From positions 370,743 through 434,742 of the forward strand of contig NZ_BMUI01000006.1 of NCBI RefSeq assembly GCF_014650115.1: a DNA stretch of 64,000 nt, read 5' to 3'. Of the stretch, positions 1 to 8,660 are shown piece by piece; the first letter of the stretch is position 1; every line of letters begins with the position of its first letter. Made by a program: the position numbers and the translations under genes. The stretch is from Streptomyces olivaceoviridis. Lineage in GTDB: Bacteria > Actinomycetota > Actinomycetes > Streptomycetales > Streptomycetaceae. The notes below the pieces were generated by a model. That model was not told the DNA's origin, ran no database searches, and saw only the letters and a program-made list of their open reading frames with translations.

Positions 1-558
1 GCGGGCCCGGACTCGGCCTTCGAGTGGGCCGTCTCCGGTGCCGCCTCCGTGCTGGTGCACATGCTGGAGCGCGGTTTCTCGGTACGGCTGCTGACCGACA
101 GCGGCAGCGCGGTGCCCGGCGAGGGCGCCGACGGCTTCGCGGGCACCGGCCAGGAGACCGCGGACGCCGCCGGGCTGATGATGGACACCCTGGCGGTGAT
201 CGACCACTCCGACGGCACCGGGCTGTCCCGGGCGTACGACGTGCTGCGCGGCGGCAACGAGGGGCTGCTGATCGCCTTCCTCGGCGACCTGGACGAGGAG
301 CAGGCCACGACGGTCGCCAAGATGAGCCGGCGCAGCGGCGGCGCCGTCGCCTTCGTGCTGGACCCCGACACCTGGACCCGGGAGGCGACCGACGTCCCCC
401 GCCCGGGCGACCGGCACGCGGAGCGGCTGCGGATGCTGCGCGAGGCGGGCTGGACGGCGCTGAGCGTGCCGCGCGGGGCCTCGCCGGACGAACTGTGGCG
501 GCAGGCGGACCGGGAGCGCTCCGGGCTGACCGCCGTGACCGGGGAGGCGCGGGGATGA
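1..558 (+). CDS. DUF58 domain protein, C-terminal part (5' end outside window)
   Basis: The reading frame is open from base 1 and ends at 558, so only the last 185 codons are present. The sequence resembles the C-terminal portion of DUF58 proteins, which carry a von Willebrand factor A-like fold. Its stop overlaps the start of the transglutaminase gene in an ATGA junction at 555-558, so the two are translationally coupled. DUF58 plus TgpA-like transglutaminase is a recurrent actinobacterial pair, often with a MoxR ATPase upstream and next to mra/fts genes. The biochemical role is unknown. Family assignment rests on recognition and context, because the diagnostic N-terminal motif is not in the window. 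Confidence 0.72.
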   Translation, partial: AGPDSAFEWAVSGAASVLVHMLERGFSVRLLTDSGSAVPGEGADGFAGTGQETADAAGLMMDTLAVIDHSDGTGLSRAYDVLRGGNEGLLIAFLGDLDEEQATTVAKMSRRSGGAVAFVLDPDTWTREATDVPRPGDRHAERLRMLREAGWTALSVPRGASPDELWRQADRERSGLTAVTGEARG

Positions 559-2933
559 GCGGGCGGGCACGACTGGCACTGTGCGCGGCGGCGGCCACCC
601 TGATGGCCTCCTGCGCGCTGCTGCCGCTGGTCACCGAGCCGACCTGGCTGCTGCAACTGGTCCCGCTGGTGGCCATCCAGACCGGGGTGGGTGCGGCGGC
701 CCGGCGGGTGCCGCTGGGCCGGACGCTGACGGTGGCGGCACAGGCGCTGGTCACCCTGATGCTGCTGACCCTGGTGTTCGCCCGGGGGCACGCGCTCATC
801 GGGCTGATCCCCGGCCCGGACACCTTCCGGTACTTCGCCGACCTGCTCCAGCAGGGCACGGACGACGTCAGCCGGTACGCGACACCGGCACCGGTCACCG
901 ACGGCATCAAGCTGATGCTGATCGGTGGCGCGCTGCTGATCGGCCTGCTGGTGGACACGCTCGCGGTGACCTTCCGCAGCGCGGCCCCGGCCGGTCTGCC
1001 GCTGCTCGCGCTGTACTCGGTGGCCGCGGGCCTGTCCGGCGGCGGCGCGGGCTGGCTGTGGTTCCTGGTGGCGGCGGCCGGCTATCTGATGCTGCTGCTC
1101 GCGGAGGGCCGGGACCGGCTCGCCCAGTGGGGCCGGGTCTTCGGCGGCGCGCCGCGCACCCCGGGCGGCCCGGAGGGCGCCGTGGCGCCGGTGCGCACCG
1201 GGCGCCGGATCGGCGCGGTCGCGCTCGGCGTGGCCCTGGTGGTGCCGCTCGCCCTGCCCACGATCAACGGCGGCCTGCTGGACGCCGCGGGCACCGGCGT
1301 GGGAGCGGGGGGCGGCAACGGGGGCACGATCTCGGCGGTCAACCCGCTGGTGTCCCTGCGCGACAACCTGAACACGAACGACGACCGCCAGGTGCTGACG
1401 CTGCGGACGGACTCGAACGACATCTCCGACCTGTACCTGCGGATCGTCTCCCTGGACGACTTCGACGGCACCACCTGGAAGCCGGCGCGGCGGCACATCG
1501 TCGGCGTGCCGGACAAGCTCCCCACACCCATCGGCCTGGGCTCGGACATCGAGCGCGGCAAGGTGACGACGACCGTCACGGCGGCGGACTGGTACGCGCA
1601 GGACTGGCTGCCGATGCCCTACCCGCCGAGCAAGGTGAGGGTCAGCGGCCGGTGGCGGTACGAGCCCGTCGGGATGACCCTCGTCGGCGACCGCGGCCAG
1701 ACCACGCGCGGCGGGACGTATCAGGTGACCAGCCTGGACGTGCGGCCGACGGCGGAGCAGCTCGCCGCCGCGCCGCAGCCGCCGGCCGCCCTGAGGCGCG
1801 AGTACACCAAGGTGCCGTCCTCGGTGCCCAAGGTGGTGGCCCGCACCGCGCGGGAGATCACGGCGGGCGCGAGCAGTCACTACGAGGAAGCCGTCAGGCT
1901 CCAGGACTGGTTCGCGGTCAACGGGGGCTTCCAGTACGACACCTCGGTGGAGGTGGGCCGCGGTCCCGGCGCCATAGCGAACTTTCTGAAGAAGAAGCAG
2001 GGGTTCTGCGTCCACTTCTCCTTCGCGATGGCCGCGATGGCCCGCACCCTCGGCATCCCGGCCCGGGTCGCGGTGGGCTTCGCGCCCGGCACCCCGCAGG
2101 CCGACGGCACGGTCGCGGTGAACCAGAAGGACGCGCACGCGTGGCCCGAGCTGTACTTCGAGGGCGTGGGCTGGACCCGCTTCGAGCCGACCCCGACCCG
2201 GGGCACCACGCCGTCGTACACCCAGTCGGACACGCCCGGCAGCTCGCTGCCGGAGGAGGCGCTGCCGTCCAAGGGCGCGTCCTCGGCGCCCTCGGCGGCG
2301 GCCTCGCCGAGCGAGAGCTGCGCCGGTGAGCTGCGCAGGCTCCAGGCCTGCGGCAGCCCGTCCGCGGCGGCCGTCCCGCACCACGAGGACGGCGGTGCCG
2401 GCTGGTGGTGGCCGCTGATCGGGCTGGGCGCGCTGCTGGTCCTGGCGGTTCCGCTGTCGCCGCTGCTGTGGCGGGAGCGGCTGCGCGGGCGCCGGCTGGG
2501 CGGGCACGCCCGGACGGCGGGGGGCTCGGCGGCGCACACCCTGGCGGCGTGGCAGGAGCTGACCGACAGCGCCTGGGACCACGGCATCGCGCCGGACGAG
2601 TCGCTGACCGCGCGCAAGGCCGCCGACCGGATCGTCCGGCTCGGCCATCTCGATCCGGCGAGCGGGGCCGCCGTGCACCGGGTGGCGGACGCGGTGGAGC
2701 AGGTGCTGTACGCGCCCGCCCCGCGCCCGGCGGCGGGGACGGCGCAGGACGTGCGCCGGGTGATCGAGGGGCTGCGGGCCACGGTGAGCACCGGGACGCG
2801 GCTGCGGGCGCGGTTCCTGCCCCGCTCCTCGGTGCGGGTGCTGTGGGCGGTGTCGGCCCGCTGGTCGGCCCTGCGCACCCGGGTCGCGGCGGCCCGCCCG
2901 ACGCTGCGCCGACCGTCCGGGCAGCGGGGCTGA
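555..2933 (+). CDS. Transglutaminase-like (TgpA family) membrane protein
   Basis: A 792-residue protein. The first ~210 residues hold several hydrophobic segments, followed by a long extracytoplasmic region containing a transglutaminase/papain-like core. The catalytic Cys is Cys485 in the GFCVHFS context and the His is His528 in DAHAWPE, followed by GWTRFEP. A further membrane segment lies near residues 615-635, before a cytoplasmic tail with a DUF4129-like part. The ATG at 555 is chosen because it overlaps the upstream stop and begins a plausible N-terminal membrane helix; an open frame reaching back to position 24 is antisense-quality sequence. A role in cell envelope or peptidoglycan modification is inferred from family and neighbours; the substrate is unknown. 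Confidence 0.88.
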   Translation: MSGRARLALCAAAATLMASCALLPLVTEPTWLLQLVPLVAIQTGVGAAARRVPLGRTLTVAAQALVTLMLLTLVFARGHALIGLIPGPDTFRYFADLLQQGTDDVSRYATPAPVTDGIKLMLIGGALLIGLLVDTLAVTFRSAAPAGLPLLALYSVAAGLSGGGAGWLWFLVAAAGYLMLLLAEGRDRLAQWGRVFGGAPRTPGGPEGAVAPVRTGRRIGAVALGVALVVPLALPTINGGLLDAAGTGVGAGGGNGGTISAVNPLVSLRDNLNTNDDRQVLTLRTDSNDISDLYLRIVSLDDFDGTTWKPARRHIVGVPDKLPTPIGLGSDIERGKVTTTVTAADWYAQDWLPMPYPPSKVRVSGRWRYEPVGMTLVGDRGQTTRGGTYQVTSLDVRPTAEQLAAAPQPPAALRREYTKVPSSVPKVVARTAREITAGASSHYEEAVRLQDWFAVNGGFQYDTSVEVGRGPGAIANFLKKKQGFCVHFSFAMAAMARTLGIPARVAVGFAPGTPQADGTVAVNQKDAHAWPELYFEGVGWTRFEPTPTRGTTPSYTQSDTPGSSLPEEALPSKGASSAPSAAASPSESCAGELRRLQACGSPSAAAVPHHEDGGAGWWWPLIGLGALLVLAVPLSPLLWRERLRGRRLGGHARTAGGSAAHTLAAWQELTDSAWDHGIAPDESLTARKAADRIVRLGHLDPASGAAVHRVADAVEQVLYAPAPRPAAGTAQDVRRVIEGLRATVSTGTRLRARFLPRSSVRVLWAVSARWSALRTRVAAARPTLRRPSGQRG

Positions 2934-3169
2934 GCGCGGACGGCGCGGGCCGTCCGGGCGGCCTGGACGACGCGGGCGGCGTGTGCGGTCAGCCGTGGGC
3001 GGCATGTGCGGTCAGCGTGGGCGGCGCGGGACTGAACGCACACGGTGGCGGCGCTCCCAGCGCGGCTGACCGCACGCGGCGCGGGCGGCGTGGCTCGGTG
3101 GCAGCGCGCCGCTACCCGAGATACGCGTCTCAGCGCGACTGAGCCACCGTGAGGCAGGGCTGAGCACGT
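2934..3169. repeat. Intergenic stretch with three copies of a 10-mer
   Basis: Non-coding sequence after the transglutaminase gene. The 10-mer TGCGGTCAGC occurs as direct copies at 2984-2993 and 3007-3016, and as its reverse complement at 3065-3074. The copies sit in G/C-rich sequence with GGCGGC runs, so a long-range hairpin is possible. The open frames across it have no start or composition that persuades me they are genes. Confidence 0.4.
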
Positions 3170-3205
3170 GTGAGGGGCGGCCACCGGCTGGTGGCCGCCC
3201 CTCAC
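3170..3205. terminator. Strong bidirectional hairpin terminator
   Basis: A perfect 16-bp stem (3170-3185 with 3190-3205) closes a 4-nt GGCT loop. It lies between the convergent transglutaminase gene and the DUF3040 gene and has no T-tract, as is usual in Streptomyces. It could stop transcription from both sides. Confidence 0.85.
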
Positions 3206-3245
3206 GTATGTCTGCGTGTCCGGCGCCGTGGGAGGCGCGGCGCGG

Positions 3246-3629
3246 TCAGTGACCCTGTTCGTCCCGGCGGCGCTGCCAGCGCTGCTCGATCCGGTCCATC
3301 ATGGAGCGCTTCGGCCGCGCCTGGCGGCGCGGGGTGCCCTGGGGGTGCTCACCCGGCTTCGGTGCCTTGCGCCAGCCGGTGACGGCGAGCACGGCACAGC
3401 CCAGCATGACGAGGAAACCCACCACGCTGACCCAGATCAGCTGCGCGACCATTCCGGCCATGAGGAGCGCGATACCCGCGAGGAAGCCTGCGACCGCCTG
3501 GTAGACCCGCCGCCGGGTGTACGTCCGCAGCCCGTTTCCCTCAAGCGCCGACGCGAACTTGGGGTCTTCGGCGTACAGCGCTCGCTCCATCTGCTCAAGC
3601 ATTCGCTGCTCGTGCTCAGAGAGCGGCAC
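3246..3629 (-). CDS. DUF3040 small membrane protein
   Basis: A 127-residue protein starting with an acidic/amphipathic N-terminus (MPLSEHEQRMLEQMERALYA), then two adjacent hydrophobic segments around residues 45-85 and a basic, Arg/Lys-rich tail. This layout is characteristic of the actinobacterial DUF3040 family, commonly found next to the division/cell wall cluster. The function is unknown. The start is preceded by GAGGAGGACTCC, a good ribosome binding site. It is transcribed away from the methyltransferase gene behind it and ends at the shared terminator. Confidence 0.85.
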   Translation of the reverse strand: MPLSEHEQRMLEQMERALYAEDPKFASALEGNGLRTYTRRRVYQAVAGFLAGIALLMAGMVAQLIWVSVVGFLVMLGCAVLAVTGWRKAPKPGEHPQGTPRRQARPKRSMMDRIEQRWQRRRDEQGH

Positions 3630-3944
3630 GGAGTCCTCCTCATCGTGCAGTCGCCGGGGGCGACCCGGGGGGTCCCTTCAGGATAGGCAGGGAATCGCCC
3701 CCGTGAAACCCGCCCCTCTACGCCAATTGGCCAACCGGAGCCCGTCATGGCCGTCCGACTCGCTGAGGCTTCCATTCCCCGGCGGCCGACCCGTCATGCC
3801 GGACGGTGTACCTCGATCATACGGCGCAAACCCCTCGATCGGGGGGCTTGTGGCGTACTCCATCCGCGCCCGAGGCGCTGATCAGCGGCTCGTCCCGCCT
3901 GTGCGCCCCGGTCCCGGTGATGCGCTTCCGTGCCGGTTGTGATC
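3630..3944. other. Intergenic region between DUF3040 and methyltransferase genes
   Basis: About 315 bases with no convincing gene. It must hold the minus-strand promoter of the DUF3040 gene and the end of the methyltransferase transcript. I see AT-richer patches around 3720-3735 and 3817-3835 but no promoter hexamer pair or operator I would defend. Confidence 0.4.
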
Positions 3945-4772
3945 TCAGACCTCTCGGGCGCCGGTGGTCTCACCGAGCACATGGAGCTGGGTGGCGACGG
4001 AGTGGAACGCGGGCAGCTCGGCCGCCGCGGCCTCCAGCTTCAACAGCGCGTCCAGGGCACCGGGCTCGGTGTCCACCAGGACCCCGGGCACCAGGTCGGC
4101 GAAGACGCGCACACCGTGCACCGCGCCGACCCGCAGACCGGCGCCCTCGACCAGCGCGGTGAGCTGCTCGGCGGTGAAGCGACGGGGCACGGGGTCGCCG
4201 GTGCCCCAGCGGCCGTCGGGGTCCTGGAGCGCCTGCCGGGCCTCGGTGAAGTGCCCGGCCAGGGCGCGGGCGAGCACGGCACCGCCGAGGCCGGCCGCGA
4301 GCAGGCTGAGGACGCCCTCGGGGCGCAGCGCGGCGACCGCGTTGCGGATGCCCTCGGCCGGGTCGTCCACGTACTCCAGGACGCCGTGGCACAGAACGGC
4401 GTCGTAGCCGCCGCGCTCGACCACGTCGAACAGACCGTGCACGTCGCCCTGGACGCCCTTGACCCGGTCGGCGACACCGGCCTCGGCGGCGCGACGCTCC
4501 AGCGCGAACAGCGCGTTGGGGCTGGGGTCGACCACGGTGACGCGGTGGCCGAGGCGGGCGAGGGGCACGGCGAACCTGCCGCTGCCGCCCCCGGTGTCCA
4601 GGACGTCCAGCGCTTCCCGGCCCGTGCCCTTGACCCGGCGGTCCAGGGCGTCCTGGAGGACCTCCCAGACCACAGCCGTACGGAGAGAGGCGCGAGGACG
4701 GGAGGGGTCGGAGCGCGGCGACGTCGCCTGGGGGTGGTGGTGGGAGACGGGCGGGCGCATCGGGTCCGACAC
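3945..4772 (-). CDS. Class I SAM-dependent methyltransferase
   Basis: A 275-residue protein with a Rossmann methyltransferase core. The SAM-binding motif I (VLDTGGGSGRFAVPLA) is near residue 58, followed by an acidic end of strand 2 (VTVVDPS) and a motif resembling FDVVERGGYDAVLCHGVLEY further on. It is shaped like the UbiE/SmtA-type small-molecule or tRNA methyltransferases. The substrate cannot be deduced. A basic Ser/Pro-rich N-terminus of ~30 residues precedes the fold and may be disordered. The HEPN gene lies just upstream on the same strand with ~120 bp between them. Confidence 0.85.
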   Translation of the reverse strand: MSDPMRPPVSHHHPQATSPRSDPSRPRASLRTAVVWEVLQDALDRRVKGTGREALDVLDTGGGSGRFAVPLARLGHRVTVVDPSPNALFALERRAAEAGVADRVKGVQGDVHGLFDVVERGGYDAVLCHGVLEYVDDPAEGIRNAVAALRPEGVLSLLAAGLGGAVLARALAGHFTEARQALQDPDGRWGTGDPVPRRFTAEQLTALVEGAGLRVGAVHGVRVFADLVPGVLVDTEPGALDALLKLEAAAAELPAFHSVATQLHVLGETTGAREV

Positions 4773-4892
4773 GGCAGTTGACTCCTCGGCGGGGCGGGAC
4801 TTCAGGCGATGTCCACCCTATTGCCTCCACGCCGTGCCTGGTCACCGCGACGGCGCCGCCCCCGTACGCCTCCCCGGCGGGGCGCCCCGCGG

Positions 4893-5495
4893 TCAGCCCG
4901 CGTCCGGCAGATCACCTCCCGGACCGGCCCCCCTCCTCGGACCGTCCCCGCCGGTGCCGGTGCCGCCGGCGGTGTCGCCGGCGGGGTCCTGGCGGGGCTG
5001 GGGCAGGACCGGCTGGAGGACCAGCATCCGCTCCACGATGCGGAGGAACATCTCCACGTCGCGTATCAGGTCGTCGGCGTCCCGCTGCCCGGCCGCTCCC
5101 TGGATGCCCGCCTCGGCACGGGCGCGACGGGCGGCACCGGAGGCGAACAGCGCGCTCCACTCGGTCAGCTCCGGGGCGATCTCGGGCAGCACCTCCCAGG
5201 CGCTGCGGATCCGGGCCCGGCGGCGCGGGGAGGTCTCGGGCCGGCCCCGGGCGGCCAGCACGGCGGCGGCGGTGCGCAGGGCGGCGAGGTGGGCCGTCGC
5301 GTAGCGTTCGTTCGGCGTGTCCAGGACGGTGGCCTCCTCCAGTCCGGCACGGGCCTGGGCGAGCAGGTCGAGGGCGGCGGGCGGGGCCGTGGCCCGGCGG
5401 AGCACGGGGTGCACGTCGCTCGCCGGGCCGGTCAGTGAGGGGGCAGGGCCGGTGGCGCGGCGCCGGCGTGCGGCGGCTGCGGACGAGTGGGCCAT
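4893..5495 (-). CDS. SAV_6107-family HEPN domain protein
   Basis: A 200-residue protein. A basic low-complexity N-terminus precedes a helical core of about residues 30-150, which I recognise as the SAV_6107-type HEPN family (HEPN proteins include RNases and toxin-antitoxin components). The C-terminal 40 residues are Gly/Pro/Asp-rich and probably disordered. I do not see an unambiguous RX4-6H ribonuclease motif, so catalytic activity is not supported. The start is preceded by GGAGGTTCGTC, giving a good ribosome binding site. No antitoxin-like partner gene is adjacent. Confidence 0.72.
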   Translation of the reverse strand: MAHSSAAAARRRRATGPAPSLTGPASDVHPVLRRATAPPAALDLLAQARAGLEEATVLDTPNERYATAHLAALRTAAAVLAARGRPETSPRRRARIRSAWEVLPEIAPELTEWSALFASGAARRARAEAGIQGAAGQRDADDLIRDVEMFLRIVERMLVLQPVLPQPRQDPAGDTAGGTGTGGDGPRRGAGPGGDLPDAG

Positions 5496-5585
5496 GACGA
5501 ACCTCCTGTCGTCTGGGTGACGGCACGAATGCCGTATGTGCCCATCGTGCGGTATGCCACTGACAATCCGTTCTGACCTGCGCTT

Positions 5586-5615
5586 TTGCGTCGATCGTAG
5601 ATTCGGGCGTATTTT
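5586..5615 (+). promoter_or_regulatory. Probable promoter of the ABC-YhgE-TetR operon
   Basis: A -35-like TTGCGT (5586-5591), an 18-bp spacer and a -10-like TATTTT (5610-5615) lie immediately before the inverted repeat at 5615-5636. A repressor on the repeat would cover the -10 and start point. This is a sequence reading only; no transcript data. Confidence 0.5.
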
Positions 5616-5636
5616 TGCACTGACCAGTCAGTGCAA
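5615..5636. promoter_or_regulatory. TetR-type operator
   Basis: A perfect inverted repeat with 10-bp arms TTGCACTGAC and GTCAGTGCAA around a 2-bp CA centre. The core ACTGAC-CA-GTCAGT is typical of TetR-family operators. It sits about 27 bp upstream of the preferred GTG start of the first gene of an operon whose third gene encodes a TetR regulator, so autoregulation is the natural inference. Confidence 0.78.
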
Positions 5637-5663
5637 TTGCGGCCTACGCCGTCAGGGGGGCTT

Positions 5664-6557
5664 GTGGACGACGCACACGGAACGGCCGGCGCGGCCGGAG
5701 CCGTCGGCACGGGCGGAACCGTCGACGCGGACGGCCCGGCCGGCGCCGGCATCAGGGCCGAGGCGCTCGGGATCCAAGGGCCACGGGGGTGGGCCTTCCG
5801 CGGCGTCGCCCTGGACGCGGAGCCCGGCTCGCTGATCGCGATCGAGGGACCCTCCGGCTCCGGCCGCACGTGTCTGCTGCTCGCACTCACGGGACGGATG
5901 AAGCCCACCGAAGGAGTGGCCACCGTCGCCGGGTTCGAACTCCCCCGCCAGATGGCGGCCCTGCGCCGTGTCAGCGCGGTGGCGAACGTGACCGGCGTGA
6001 CCGACCTGGAGCCGGCCCTCACCGTCGGGGAGCACCTGCGCGAACGGGCCCTGTTGCAGCGCAGGTTCGGCGACTCCCTGCGCCAACTGCTGCACCCCCG
6101 CGCCCAGCGCGCGTACGAGGCGCGGCTGCGGGTCGACGCGGCCCTGGCCGCCGCCGGACTCGACCTGGAGACGCTCCCGAAGGGCTCGCGCACGGCCGTA
6201 CGCGACCTCGAACGGCCGCAGGAGCTGCGCCTGTCGCTCGCGCTGGCCCTGCTCGGCCGGCCCCGGCTGCTCGGGGTGGACGACATCGACATGAAGCTCT
6301 CGGACGCCGAACGCGCCGAGGTCTGGGACCTGTTGCGGTCGCTCACGCGCGCGGGCACGACGGTCGTGGCCGTGTGCCGCACCGCTCCCGAGGACTGCGT
6401 CAACGTCCCGACCGGGCCGAAGAAGACCGAGCCGAGGGACTCCGAGCCGAGGAACGCCGGGCCGAGGAACTCCGGGCCGAAGGACTCCGGGCCGAGGAAC
6501 TCCGCGCCGAAGAAGGAGGACGCCGGTGATGCGCTCACCGAGGCTGGCCGCGCTTGA
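5664..6557 (+). CDS. ABC transporter ATP-binding protein with repeat tail
   Basis: A 297-residue ATPase. The P-loop is GPSGSGRTC with Arg in place of the invariant Walker A Lys. The LSGGQ signature is poorly preserved (a LERPQELRLSLALALLGRP-like stretch) and the Walker B is LLGVDDID. It is therefore a divergent ABC ATPase that may hydrolyse ATP weakly. The C-terminal 35 residues are seven pentapeptide repeats of the type G/E-P-R/K-N/D-S. The GTG at 5664 is chosen because it follows AGGGGGG at 5654 and lies past the operator; an in-frame GTG at 5631 would sit inside the operator. The gene overlaps the YhgE/Pip gene by 32 bp, indicating coupled translation. Confidence 0.82.
   Translation: MDDAHGTAGAAGAVGTGGTVDADGPAGAGIRAEALGIQGPRGWAFRGVALDAEPGSLIAIEGPSGSGRTCLLLALTGRMKPTEGVATVAGFELPRQMAALRRVSAVANVTGVTDLEPALTVGEHLRERALLQRRFGDSLRQLLHPRAQRAYEARLRVDAALAAAGLDLETLPKGSRTAVRDLERPQELRLSLALALLGRPRLLGVDDIDMKLSDAERAEVWDLLRSLTRAGTTVVAVCRTAPEDCVNVPTGPKKTEPRDSEPRNAGPRNSGPKDSGPRNSAPKKEDAGDALTEAGRA
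6414..6518 (+). repeat. Seven 15-bp tandem repeats in the ATPase gene tail
   Basis: Seven consecutive 15-bp units (6414, 6429, 6444, 6459, 6474, 6489, 6504) based on GGGCCGAGGAACTCC. Each encodes a pentapeptide such as GPRNS. The last unit also contains the AAGGAGGA ribosome binding site of the following gene. Confidence 0.85.
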
Positions 6558-8613
6558 GCTGAGGCGCTTCGGGCGCGGGAAGCTCCCCCGGGCCGCCCTC
6601 GTCGCGCTGCTCGTGCTGCCGCTGCTCTACGGCGCCCTGTACCTGTGGTCGTTCTGGGACCCGTACGGCCGTCTGGACCGCATCCCGGTGGCCCTGGTGA
6701 ACGACGACAAGGGCACCACGGCGGGCGGCAGGAAGATCACCGCCGGTGACGACATCGTCGACGGGCTGCGCGACAGCCGGACCTTCGAGTGGCACGAGGT
6801 GAGCGACGAGGAGGCCCGCGCGGGCGTCGAGGACGGCACCTACTACCTGTCGCTGACCATGCCGGCCGGCTTCAGCAGCCGGATCGCGTCCAGTTCCGGC
6901 GACTCCCCGGAGACCGGCGCCCTCCAGGTGCGCACCAACGACGCGAACAACTACATCGTCGGCCAGATCTCCCGCACGGTCTTCAACGAGGTGCGCTCGG
7001 CCGCGTCCACCAAGGCCTCCCGGAGCTTCCTGGACAAGATCTTCGTGTCCTTCTCCGACATCCACGACAAGACCGTCACGGCCGCGCAGGGCGCCGACAA
7101 GCTGAACAGCGGGATCGGAAAGGCGGAGAAGGGCTCCAAGGACCTCGCGGACGGACTGAAGGAGGCCAAGGGCGGCAGCGGCAAGCTGGCCAAGGGCCTG
7201 AAGAAGCTCGACACCGGCTCGGGCGACCTCCAGGAGGGCTCGCGGCAGGTCGCCGACGGCACCCAGGCGCTCGCCGACAAGGTCGACGGCGTCTACGCCC
7301 AGGCGGGCCCGTTCCTGAAGGACAACGAGAAGACCATCGGGGACACCGCCCGGCTGGTCTCCGACTCGGCCAAGGCGGTCAAGGACAACCTGGACGTGCT
7401 GGTGAAGCTCGCGCCGGGCGCCGCGAAGACCGCGCACGCCTCCTCCGCCGTCCTGGACGAGATCTACCAGGCGCGCTGCGCGAGCGCGACGCTCCCCGAC
7501 CCGGCCTGCCCCGAGCTGAAGCGGGCCAGGACGGCCGCCGCCGAGGTGGCCACCGTCGCCGACGACCTCAACACGCTGATCGCCGACCAGGACGGCGACC
7601 TGAAGACGATGCGGGACAACCTGGGCACGCTCCAGAAGCAGGCCGACGCCCTCGCCGAGCGCGCACCGCACCTGTCCGAGGACGTCGAGGACGCCGTCAA
7701 GAAGATCGACAAGCTGAACACCGGCGCGCACCAGGTCGCCGCCAGTGCCGAGAAGCTGCACACCGGACTGGGCACCGCCCACACCGGCGCGGTCGCCCTG
7801 GACAAGGGCATCGGCACGGCGAAGTCGGGCGCCGAGACCCTCAGCGGCGGCCTGTACAAGCTGTCCGACGGCTCCGGCAAGCTCGCCGGCGGACTGCACT
7901 CGGGGGCGAAGAAGATCCCGGACTACGACAAGCAGGACCGCGACCGGCGCACCGGCGTGATGGCCGACCCGGTCCAGCTCGCCTCCCACGACCTGCACAA
8001 GGCGCCGAACTACGGCACCGGTTTCGCCCCCTACTTCATCCCGCTGTCGCTGTGGGTCGGCGCGATGGTGGCCTACATGCTGATCCCGCCGCTCAACCGG
8101 CGGGCCCTGGCGGCCGGTGCCTCCGCCTGGCGGATCGCGTTCGCCGGCTGGCTCCCGGTGGTCGCGGTGGGCGTGCTCCAGGTGGCCGCCCTGATGGCCG
8201 TGCTGCACTGGGCGGTCGGCCTGGAGATGCTGCGGGCGGCCGGCACGATCGGCTTCCTGTTCCTGGTCACGGCCTGCTTCGCGGCGATCGTGCAGTGGCT
8301 GAACGCCCACTTCGGCGCGGCCGGCCGGATCCTCGTGCTCGCGCTGCTGATGCTCCAGCTGACCTCGGCGGGCGGCACCTACCCCGTCCAGACCAGCCCG
8401 GGCTTCTTCAACGCGATCCACCCGTTCCTGCCGATGAGCTACATCGTGGAGGCGCTGCGCCGGCTGATCACGGGCGGCGGGCTCGGCCCGGTGTGGCTGG
8501 CGTGCGGTGTGCTCACCGCGTTCACCGCCGGCGCCCTCGCGCTGACCGCCCTCGCGGCCCGCCGCCGCCAGGTGTGGACGCCGGCACGGCTGCACCCGGA
8601 GCTGAGCCTGTGA
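6526..8613 (+). CDS. YhgE/Pip-family membrane protein
   Basis: About 695 residues. One N-terminal membrane helix (near residues 20-42) leads to a ~450-residue extracytoplasmic domain rich in Gly-spaced, coiled-coil-like repeats (pattern L-x-x-G every ~7-11 residues, about 190-260 and 400-450). About five C-terminal membrane helices form an ABC-2-like permease block. This is the YhgE/Pip architecture, related to phage infection protein and ESX/EsaA-like exporters. With the upstream ATPase and downstream TetR it is probably an efflux or export complex. The start is GTG 6526 or ATG 6529, both after AAGGAGGA at 6513; which is used is undecided. Confidence 0.87.
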   Translation: MMRSPRLAALELRRFGRGKLPRAALVALLVLPLLYGALYLWSFWDPYGRLDRIPVALVNDDKGTTAGGRKITAGDDIVDGLRDSRTFEWHEVSDEEARAGVEDGTYYLSLTMPAGFSSRIASSSGDSPETGALQVRTNDANNYIVGQISRTVFNEVRSAASTKASRSFLDKIFVSFSDIHDKTVTAAQGADKLNSGIGKAEKGSKDLADGLKEAKGGSGKLAKGLKKLDTGSGDLQEGSRQVADGTQALADKVDGVYAQAGPFLKDNEKTIGDTARLVSDSAKAVKDNLDVLVKLAPGAAKTAHASSAVLDEIYQARCASATLPDPACPELKRARTAAAEVATVADDLNTLIADQDGDLKTMRDNLGTLQKQADALAERAPHLSEDVEDAVKKIDKLNTGAHQVAASAEKLHTGLGTAHTGAVALDKGIGTAKSGAETLSGGLYKLSDGSGKLAGGLHSGAKKIPDYDKQDRDRRTGVMADPVQLASHDLHKAPNYGTGFAPYFIPLSLWVGAMVAYMLIPPLNRRALAAGASAWRIAFAGWLPVVAVGVLQVAALMAVLHWAVGLEMLRAAGTIGFLFLVTACFAAIVQWLNAHFGAAGRILVLALLMLQLTSAGGTYPVQTSPGFFNAIHPFLPMSYIVEALRRLITGGGLGPVWLACGVLTAFTAGALALTALAARRRQVWTPARLHPELSL

Positions 8614-8660
8614 TCCGGGGCGAGCGCCCGCACGCGCGCGTACCTGTGAGAATCGGGGCC

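Noticed and set aside
6535..8595. A 686-codon minus-strand frame opposite the YhgE gene
   Set aside because: It mirrors a well supported membrane protein gene and has no domain, start signal or sensible composition.
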